Positions 57,835 through 64,000 of a DNA stretch of 64,000 nt are shown here, in pieces (the first letter of the stretch is position 1; every line of letters starts with the position of its first letter). This stretch comes from Gilliamella sp. ESL0443. GTDB taxonomy: Bacteria > Pseudomonadota > Gammaproteobacteria > Enterobacterales > Orbaceae. A model generated the notes under the pieces. It was not told the origin of the DNA. It did no database searches and saw only the letters and a list, made by a program, of their open reading frames with translations. The stretch covers positions 2,294,001 through 2,358,000 of the forward strand of contig NZ_CP048263.1 in assembly GCF_019469165.1 (NCBI RefSeq), written 5' to 3'. A program made the translations under genes and the position numbers.

Positions 57835-59262
57835 TTATTGGATATTTAGTGTGCCTTTTTTCTGTTTTATTTTATAAACAATGATAGTTAATGCGATCGG
57901 AACAATAATCGCTACTAGCATTGCTAAGGCATAAATTGACCAATAAACAGGTTTTATTGATAAGATACCAGGCAATCCCCCCACACCGATACCATTAGAT
58001 AATACACCATATAAACCACAGATTAACCCAGCACTAGCTGCACCGACCATGGCACAGAACATTGGGAATTTATAGCGTAAGTTAATACCGTACATAGCTG
58101 GCTCAGTAACACCTAGATAGCCGGATATAGCAGCAGGAATGGAAACTTCGCGCTCATTATGTTTTCGACTGATCAAAATAATGCCAACAACGGCTGAAGC
58201 TTGAGCAATATTGGATAAAGCAATGATTGGCCAAATCGGTGTACCGCCCATACTTTCTGTCATCTGCATATCGATAGCTAATGTAGTATGGTGAATTCCA
58301 GTAATAACCAACGGTGCATAAAAGAATCCAAAAATTGCTGACCCAATGAAGGCATAATCACCAGTCATTAAATATTTAACCACATAAGCAATACCATTGC
58401 CTAACATTCGTCCGATTGGCCCTAAAAGAAAATGTGCAAGGACGACGGCTAATAGCAGTGATACGATTGGGACAATCACTAAAGTTAGGTAATTAGGGAC
58501 AATTCTACGTAATCGAGTTTCGATCCATCCCAATGCCAAACCAGCAAAAATAGATGGAATCACTTGTGCTTGATAGCCGACTTTTTGAATCGTAAACCAA
58601 CCAAAATCCCACACGTCAGGAACGATTTTCCCTAGATTATAAGCATTCATCAGTTGTGGAGAAACCAATGTTATGCCTAAAACAATCCCTAACACAGGAG
58701 AACCGCCCATTTTTTTGACTGTAGACCAGCAAATAGCCACCGGTAAAAAGTGGAAAATCGCTTCACACGGTAACCAAAGGAAACTATGTATAGGTACCAA
58801 CCAAGTATACGTGTCAGTAAGCGGTTTATCGTTAATAGTTGGCATTTCACCAATTACATTACGCAAGCCGAGTAATAAACCACCCGCAATCATTGCAGGT
58901 AATAATGGTACAAAAATTTCAGCTAAATTTGAGATTAACCGTTCAAACCATGACATATTTTGTTTAGCTGCGGCTTTTGTTTGCTCTTTGGTCGCTTCGT
59001 CAATATTTAATTGCTCAATCAATAATTTGTAATAACTATCAACATCCGTTCCAATAATAACCTGAAACTGCCCGGCATTATTAAAGCATCCTTTGACAAA
59101 AGACAATCCTTCAATCGTTTCAACATTGGCTAATTTGGGATTAGCAAGCGCAAACCTTAATCTTGTCAAACAATGGGTAACACTAGCAATGTTTTCTTTT
59201 CCTCCAACAAGTTCAATCAATTGCATAATTGATTTTGTTGAAACTTTAGGTGCTTTTGCCAT
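57835..59262 (-). CDS. treB: PTS trehalose transporter EIIBC
   Basis: Inner-membrane PTS permease delivering trehalose-6-phosphate to TreC, 475 residues. The N-terminal EIIB domain (1-90) has the phosphocysteine in VTHCLTRLRFAL (about Cys31). The EIIC domain (about 110-470) has PAMIAGGLLLGLRNVIGE, GHHTTLAI-like GIHHTTLAID and the GVTEPAMYGINLR motif. No EIIA domain is fused, so it needs EIIA-Glc in trans. treR lies upstream in the same direction. Confidence 0.96.
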   Translation of the reverse strand: MAKAPKVSTKSIMQLIELVGGKENIASVTHCLTRLRFALANPKLANVETIEGLSFVKGCFNNAGQFQVIIGTDVDSYYKLLIEQLNIDEATKEQTKAAAKQNMSWFERLISNLAEIFVPLLPAMIAGGLLLGLRNVIGEMPTINDKPLTDTYTWLVPIHSFLWLPCEAIFHFLPVAICWSTVKKMGGSPVLGIVLGITLVSPQLMNAYNLGKIVPDVWDFGWFTIQKVGYQAQVIPSIFAGLALGWIETRLRRIVPNYLTLVIVPIVSLLLAVVLAHFLLGPIGRMLGNGIAYVVKYLMTGDYAFIGSAIFGFFYAPLVITGIHHTTLAIDMQMTESMGGTPIWPIIALSNIAQASAVVGIILISRKHNEREVSIPAAISGYLGVTEPAMYGINLRYKFPMFCAMVGAASAGLICGLYGVLSNGIGVGGLPGILSIKPVYWSIYALAMLVAIIVPIALTIIVYKIKQKKGTLNIQ

Positions 59263-59363
59263 TGTTAAGTCTCCTTATTTTCAATTTAAGCCAAAATTTT
59301 TTAATTATTTCGACCCTAATTTGTTAACAATTAAGCATAAATTGAATTATTATTTAAATAAAT

Positions 59364-59375
59364 GGGAACGTTCCC
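59364..59375. promoter_or_regulatory. TreR operator
   Basis: GGGAACGTTCCC is a perfect 12-base palindrome, equal to the known TreR operator core. It lies between treR and treB, about 100 bases upstream of the treB start. Confidence 0.88.
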
Positions 59376-59379
59376 TTTT

Positions 59380-59395
59380 TGTGATAAACCTCACA
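59380..59395. promoter_or_regulatory. Perfect CRP-cAMP site of treB
   Basis: TGTGATAAACCTCACA matches TGTGA-N6-TCACA at all ten positions. It is directly next to the TreR operator, fitting catabolite activation plus trehalose-6-P-relieved repression. Confidence 0.87.
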
Positions 59396-59424
59396 ATTTT
59401 AGGCAATATATCACTCAAAAATAG

Positions 59425-60381
59425 TTAAATGAGTATTTGGGAAGGAACCGTAATAATTTTAGGTTTTGCTCCACTTTGTAGTATTTGCAATAACTCGTTT
59501 GCAGCATAAGTACCCGCTTTATCAAAACCAAGATCGACTGTAATTGTTTTGGCAAACAAGAATTTAAGCAGATCGCTACTACCAATGCTAATAACAACAA
59601 TATTATTGATATTTTTTTCAGATAAGAATTTATTTAGGCCTAAAGCAATTGAATCGGTAGCACAAACGATTGCTGTTGGTGAATCAACCAATACTGACTC
59701 GGCAAGTTCATAACCAGAATAATAACTTAATTTACCAAGCACCGCATTTGGCTTAAGTTTATGAGTATGACAAAAATTAGTATACGCTTGGTAGCGTAAT
59801 TCACCAGTAGTCTGATCTTGTTTAGTAATACCAATATAGCCAATTTTTTTATGCTTTTGATATAAATAGGTTAATGCTTTGTTTACCGCCCCTACATCAT
59901 CATAACAAATGCAAGTATAATCAGAAAAAGGCCTAGCAATAACCACACATTTATCTTGCCAAAATGTCAGCCGAGAGCTATTCAATCCTGTAAAAGCAAA
60001 AATCACTACACCGTCAGCTTGCTTTTCTTTTAACATTGTCAGGTGTTCTTCGACTTTTTGCGGGCTAAATTGGCTCTCAATGATAATCGGATCATACCCA
60101 TTTGCATAAAAAACAGGCAACATGTTTCGAACTGCATGATTTTCGGATATGGAATCAAGGCGAGTAACAATTATACCAATCACTTTATTACCATAACCAC
60201 GCATTGCTCTAGCTGATTTGGATGGGGTAAATTGATATTGTTCAACAATTGCCATCACTTTGTTACGTGTCGATTCCTTCACCATTGGGTCGTGATTAAT
60301 AACTCGCGAAACAGTGGATTTACTTACCCCGCTCAATTTGGCAATATCTTTAATGGTTAAATTCGGTGATGGCTTATTCAT
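59425..60381 (-). CDS. treR: LacI-family trehalose operon repressor
   Basis: DNA-binding repressor of treBC, induced by trehalose-6-phosphate, 318 residues. The N-terminal HTH (LTIKDIAKLSGVSKSTVSRV, about 9-28) is followed by the LacI sugar-binding domain with IGIIVTRLDS, GYIGITKQDQ and ATDSIALGL. I start at the ATG at 60381; a TTG at 60387 adds only two residues. It lies upstream of treB, with the operator in between. In E. coli treR is likewise near treBC. Confidence 0.94.
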   Translation of the reverse strand: MNKPSPNLTIKDIAKLSGVSKSTVSRVINHDPMVKESTRNKVMAIVEQYQFTPSKSARAMRGYGNKVIGIIVTRLDSISENHAVRNMLPVFYANGYDPIIIESQFSPQKVEEHLTMLKEKQADGVVIFAFTGLNSSRLTFWQDKCVVIARPFSDYTCICYDDVGAVNKALTYLYQKHKKIGYIGITKQDQTTGELRYQAYTNFCHTHKLKPNAVLGKLSYYSGYELAESVLVDSPTAIVCATDSIALGLNKFLSEKNINNIVVISIGSSDLLKFLFAKTITVDLGFDKAGTYAANELLQILQSGAKPKIITVPSQILI

Positions 60382-60573
60382 AATCAATTTTTATAATGAA
60401 AATCAATTAAATCATAGTAATATAGTTTTAACAAAATGGCGATAGGGTGGCTAGTAAGTTAATATCAAAATTATTAACTATTACTTATTCTTCATTTATA
60501 ATTAGATTGAGATTTGATAGAGGAATAAAACAGAATCAACAAAGCATTAATAACCTCACATAGACAATTAATT

Positions 60574-61104
60574 ATGAAAAAATCATATTTACTTTTAGGT
60601 TACACGCTATATTTTTTGAGTTTATCTGGCTATGCGTCTAGTGATGACACAAAGACTATAACAGAACAATTTAGATCTGCTTTATTATGTCAGTCAAAGC
60701 CTTTTGCCATAGAAGATAAAAAGATCATTGCTGAACTTGCAAAACAAAAAATTACTATAAAAAAACAAGATAGTATAAATGAAATCGAATACTATTTTGA
60801 GCAACCTATCAAAGTTAAGAATGTATGGGTTAATATGATTCGTTATGAAAGCGATAATTTTGTCACATCTTTTTATGCTAAAGCCAAAGGTGATATGTAC
60901 AAGTTCGCTAAATTGATTGAGGTTAACCCTATATTACGCAGCTGTGAAGAACCTATTCCTTTAAATGATACAGACATATTCCGAAAGGAAATTACCCCTA
61001 TTACCGACAACAATCTCTACCCAAATACAATCGTTATTGGTCAGGATAAAGACTCAAAGCCGGATGAATTTTATTTCATTTGTTCTAAATTTGAGGCTAT
61101 TTAG
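60574..61104 (+). CDS. Unknown exported protein
   Basis: A 176-residue protein I do not recognise. Residues 1-23 form a signal peptide (LSLSGYAS, cleavage likely after YAS), so it is probably periplasmic. The mature part has three cysteines (ALLCQSKP, RSCEEP and FICSKF) and a Lys/Glu-rich middle. No neighbour on the same strand gives context. Confidence 0.7.
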   Translation: MKKSYLLLGYTLYFLSLSGYASSDDTKTITEQFRSALLCQSKPFAIEDKKIIAELAKQKITIKKQDSINEIEYYFEQPIKVKNVWVNMIRYESDNFVTSFYAKAKGDMYKFAKLIEVNPILRSCEEPIPLNDTDIFRKEITPITDNNLYPNTIVIGQDKDSKPDEFYFICSKFEAI

Positions 61105-61191
61105 CCATAATTTTCTGCTTAATGAAAATCATGCTATTAGTTTACTAACATTACTTATGTATAAATAGAAAAATTATTTTATAAATGAAAC

Positions 61192-61527
61192 CTATTTATT
61201 AGCACTTTGTTTTGATTTATAAGCACTTCCCCACGCTAACATAGCATCATGCACTTGTTTTAAACTTTGCCCGACATCGGTCAATGTGTATTCCACTTTA
61301 GGTGGTACTTGGGCATAGACTTTGCGGCTGACTAAGCCGTTTTTTTCCATTGTTCTTAGATGTTGAGTTAAGACTTTTTGAGATATACCGTTTAGTGATT
61401 TTTTTAATTCTCCAAAGCGTTTTGTACCTGTTAATAAATCACGAACGATTAAGACTTTCCATTTATCACCCATTAACATAAGGGTAATTTCGACAGGGCA
61501 AGGAGGTAAAATTCCGTTGAGTGACAT
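61192..61527 (-). CDS. HxlR-family transcriptional regulator
   Basis: Winged-helix regulator of 111 residues. It has the family start CPVEITLMLMGDKWKVLIVRDLL, with the redox-type Cys at 11, and GLVSRKVYAQVPPKVEYTLT in the wing. HxlR/YodB-type proteins with this N-terminal Cys sense quinones, diamide or aldehydes. AAGGA is upstream. It is divergent from an NAD(P)-binding protein gene, a typical target of HxlR proteins. Confidence 0.9.
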   Translation of the reverse strand: MSLNGILPPCPVEITLMLMGDKWKVLIVRDLLTGTKRFGELKKSLNGISQKVLTQHLRTMEKNGLVSRKVYAQVPPKVEYTLTDVGQSLKQVHDAMLAWGSAYKSKQSANK

Positions 61528-61704
61528 TAGTTAAAAATCCTTTAAATTCAATAACAGTATCATTTCGGTAACTATATTACTGCTTGGTACCTACTTTACA
61601 ATAGATACTTAGAATATTAACCTAAAAATATCAAATTGTTAAAAGATTTTTCCAATTTAAAACCTGAATCAAACAATACTTATAAATTAATAAAGGAGTA
61701 AAAA

Positions 61705-62340
61705 ATGAAAATTGCGGTTATTGGTGCTAGTGGTAAGTCAGGTAGTCTGATAGTTAAAGAAGCAATTGCGCGTGGACATGATGTAACGGCGATTGTTCGT
61801 AATCCCAACGCTCATGTTGACCCTAAGGCAAAAATTCTAGTTAAAGATCTGTTTGATCTAACTTATGAAGATTTGAAACCTTTTGATGTCATTATTGATG
61901 CTTTTGCAGCATGGACACCAGAAACCCTTCCACAACATCAAACTAGCTTAAAACACTTAACTGATATTTTAAGCGGTAAACCTAATCGTTTATTAGTTGT
62001 TGGCGGTGCAGGTAGTTTATATGTCAATCCTGAGCATACTATTCGTTTAGTTGACTCTCCGGATTTTCCGGATGAATTTAAACCATTAGCCAATAACATG
62101 GCAAAAGCTTTAGATCAATTAAGAACTTGTAATGATGTAAATTGGACCTATCTAAGCCCAGCAATTGAGTTTATTGCTGATGGTCCAAGAACTGGTCATT
62201 ATATTGTTGGTGGCGAGCAAATTTTGGTTAATAGCCAAGGGAAAAGTCAAATCAGCTATGCTGACTATGCAATCGCGATGATTGATGAAGCGGAGAATGC
62301 AAAACACATTAAACAACGTTTTACTGTGGCTACTAAATAA
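61705..62340 (+). CDS. NAD(P)-binding Rossmann protein, YwnB/NmrA-like
   Basis: A 211-residue SDR-like protein with the dinucleotide motif IGASGKSGSLIVKEA at the N-terminus and VVGGAGSLYV in the middle. It resembles the YwnB/SDR_a5 group of NAD(P)H-binding proteins lacking a complete YxxxK active site, so the reaction is uncertain. AAAGGAG precedes the ATG. Divergent from the HxlR regulator, it is probably its target and part of an electrophile or redox response. Confidence 0.85.
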   Translation: MKIAVIGASGKSGSLIVKEAIARGHDVTAIVRNPNAHVDPKAKILVKDLFDLTYEDLKPFDVIIDAFAAWTPETLPQHQTSLKHLTDILSGKPNRLLVVGGAGSLYVNPEHTIRLVDSPDFPDEFKPLANNMAKALDQLRTCNDVNWTYLSPAIEFIADGPRTGHYIVGGEQILVNSQGKSQISYADYAIAMIDEAENAKHIKQRFTVATK

Positions 62341-62350
62341 TATTTACAAG

Positions 62351-62397
62351 GCCTTACATTAGTAGCGATAACCAAAAGGTTGACTTTAATGTAAGGC
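62351..62397. repeat. Nested inverted repeat
   Basis: GCCTTACATTA (62351-62361) and TAATGTAAGGC (62387-62397) form a perfect 11-bp stem. Inside the 25-base loop AACC-AAAA-GGTT forms a second short hairpin. No clean T-tract follows on either strand, so a classical terminator is unlikely unless weak; a regulatory site is the alternative. Confidence 0.6.
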
Positions 62398-62555
62398 ACA
62401 TAATCTAATTTTTCTAATGTTTTATTCGATTTTCCTATCTAATCCCCCAAAATAGTGCAAAACATTGAGTCAAACAGATATAAATGGATCATTTTAGTGC
62501 AATTCCACTTAAAGAAAACCAAATCATGTCAGTTATTACTTACTTTTTGATTTAG

Positions 62556-62571
62556 TGGCACGTTTATTGCA
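62556..62571 (+). promoter_or_regulatory. Sigma-54 (RpoN) promoter of allB
   Basis: TGGCACGTTTATTGCA matches the sigma-54 consensus TGGCACG-N4-TTGCW at every fixed base, with the -24 GG and -12 GC correctly spaced. It is about 100 bases upstream of the allB start and on its strand. Confidence 0.85.
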
Positions 62572-62672
62572 TAAATATAAAGATTATTATGAAAATTTGA
62601 TAAAACAAATAATACTGATAATATGAATGATTATGTGTCTAATTTGTAATCAATTTAGTTGGGAAAATTATT

Positions 62673-64000
62673 ATGCAGTACGATCTCATTATTAAAAATG
62701 GTCTTGTCATTCTCGAATCTGGCGAAATTTATACCGATATTGCAATAAAAAATGGCAAAATTGCAGCAATTGGCCCTAATTTAGTGCAAGCAGATGAAAT
62801 TATTGATGCTAATGGCTTGATTGTTAGTCCTGGAATGGTTGATATTCATGTTCATATTAGTGAACCAGGTGGTGTTCGTCATGAGTGGGAAGGCTATATC
62901 ACAGGAACAAAAGCATGTGCAAAAGGTGGCGTAACAACCTTTGTTGAAATGCCTCTTAACCAACTCCCTGCGACTACAAGTGGCGAAACTCTTCGTACCA
63001 AATATGCTGCTGGTGAGGGAAAACTTTATGTCGATGTAGCATCTTATGGTGGATTAGTTCCTTATAATCTGACCAATAATGGTATTGCAGAACAAGTCGA
63101 AGAAGGTGTCGCGGCATTTAAATGTTTTATGGCAACCTGTGGTGATCCAAACCTTGACGGTGATTTTGCCAATGTAAATGATTACGCATTATGGGAAGGA
63201 ATGCGCCAAATTGCTAAAACCGGTAAAGTGCTAGCTATCCATGCAGAAAATGCCACAATTACTGATATTTTAGGGCAACAAGCTAAAGCACGAGGCGAAA
63301 GTAAATTATCACAATATGTAGCAACCCGTCCGGCATTTACTGAAGTTGAAGCCATTCGTCGAGCAATCTTTTTCGCTAAACAAACTGGGTGCCCGATTCA
63401 TATATGCCATGTCGCTTGTCCAGAAGGAGTTGAAGAGGTTATCAAAGCATGCCAAGAAGGCATTAATGTGACGTGCGAAACCTGTATCCATTACCTCTAT
63501 TTTACTACAGACCAATTGGATGCTATTGGACCAATTGCAAAATGTTCACCACCAATCCGTGATCAGCAAGCTCAAGAAGGATTATGGAAATATCTATTTG
63601 CTGGCCACATCATCACTGCGGTGTCTGACCATTCACCATGTACTTACGATTTAAAAGACAAAGCCAATGCCTTTGATGCTTGGGGCGGAATTTCTGGTGT
63701 TCAAAATAATGTGGATATTATGTTTGATGAAGCCGTACAAAAACGGGGTATGTCATTAAAACAATTTGCCGATATCATCGCTAAAAACCCTGCTGAAAGA
63801 TACAACTTACCAACTAAAGGCTCAATTCAAGTAGGTAAAGATGCTGACATCATCTTTATTAAACCTCATTCTAGCTATGTATTAAAAGAACAAGATCTCG
63901 AATATCGTAATAAATTTAGTCCTTATGTAGGACGACAAATTGGTGCACAAGTGGTTCAAACATTATTACGAGGCAAAACTATTTATCAAATTAATGCCGG
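62673..64000 (+). CDS. allB: Allantoinase, partial (cut by window end)
   Basis: Cytosolic amidohydrolase opening the allantoin ring to allantoate, the first step of allantoin use as nitrogen source. The visible 442 residues run off the right edge with no stop. The metal centre of the family is complete: MVDIHVHISEPG, the carboxylated Lys in AAFKCFMATCGD, IHAENA, HICHVACPEG and the Asp in AVSDHSPC. The length and motifs match AllB (453) rather than dihydropyrimidinase. No strong ribosome site precedes the ATG at 62673. A consensus sigma-54 promoter lies upstream. Downstream partner genes (allantoate amidohydrolase, transporter) are beyond the window. Confidence 0.9.
   Translation, partial: MQYDLIIKNGLVILESGEIYTDIAIKNGKIAAIGPNLVQADEIIDANGLIVSPGMVDIHVHISEPGGVRHEWEGYITGTKACAKGGVTTFVEMPLNQLPATTSGETLRTKYAAGEGKLYVDVASYGGLVPYNLTNNGIAEQVEEGVAAFKCFMATCGDPNLDGDFANVNDYALWEGMRQIAKTGKVLAIHAENATITDILGQQAKARGESKLSQYVATRPAFTEVEAIRRAIFFAKQTGCPIHICHVACPEGVEEVIKACQEGINVTCETCIHYLYFTTDQLDAIGPIAKCSPPIRDQQAQEGLWKYLFAGHIITAVSDHSPCTYDLKDKANAFDAWGGISGVQNNVDIMFDEAVQKRGMSLKQFADIIAKNPAERYNLPTKGSIQVGKDADIIFIKPHSSYVLKEQDLEYRNKFSPYVGRQIGAQVVQTLLRGKTIYQINA

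Larger units (their letters stand above)
62341..62672. other. Intergenic region upstream of allB
   Basis: This 332-base stretch has no gene. It holds an inverted repeat after the NAD(P)-binding gene and a full sigma-54 promoter. Two TAGTGCA words (about 62453 and 62494) might be activator half-sites, but no clear palindrome is formed. Confidence 0.7.

Overview
The window is AT-rich DNA (genes read as about one-third G+C by eye) from a gammaproteobacterium. FkpA/TusCD, NagBAC, CpxRA, RlmN-PilW, GroES-GroEL-FxsA and a His-Pro tRNA pair all resemble their enterobacterial or Pasteurella-like counterparts. Gene content, AT richness and the sugar-PTS bias fit the Orbaceae, for example Gilliamella from the bee gut. 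That placement is inference; there is no rRNA or species marker here.

Layout. 0.1-1.8 kb: a lipoprotein FKBP prolyl isomerase and the sulfur-relay genes tusD and tusC (no tusB). 1.9-6.9 kb: N-acetylglucosamine uptake and catabolism (nagE divergent from nagBAC), with CRP and NagC-like sites between them. 6.9-10.4 kb: asd and a prolyl-oligopeptidase-family protein. 10.5-16.6 kb: a tightly packed eight-gene operon with two GntR regulators, a mannose-type PTS (IIB, IIC, IID, IIA) and two SIS-domain proteins. It is most like the glucoselysine/fructoselysine (gfr) system. 16.9-28.9 kb: tRNA-Pro and tRNA-His, a cysteine desulfidase, cpxRA, a VanY-like peptidase, rlmN, pilW, mntP, groESL with a clear sigma-32 promoter, fxsA, tRNA-Phe, and a small CRP-associated ORF leading into an HNH restriction-like nuclease and a MutT-like hydrolase.

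29.2-44.4 kb: a sulfur block with sulfate import (sbp-cysTWA), a Cbl-like regulator, assimilation (sat, cysH, cysJ, cysI), an MHS transporter, pdxY and a gamma-glutamyltransferase-like enzyme. 45.1-55.7 kb: an accessory region with a Type I restriction-modification system (hsdR-hsdM-hsdS), a downstream unknown gene split at a six-G run, an rtcB remnant, a G+C-rich patch, an orphan ORF behind a broken gene, and a 1.7-kb segment bounded by 16-bp perfect direct repeats. That segment carries a zinc-finger/HTH protein and a polytopic membrane protein. 56.1-64 kb: trehalose use (treR-treB-treC) with TreR and CRP sites, a secreted unknown, an HxlR regulator divergent from an NAD(P)-binding protein, and an allantoinase cut by the window edge behind a full-consensus sigma-54 promoter.

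The core themes are CRP-linked PTS sugar use (GlcNAc, trehalose, probably Amadori compounds) and sulfur acquisition (sulfate, cysteine, perhaps glutathione). The accessory region at 45-56 kb is the most likely place for undescribed biology.
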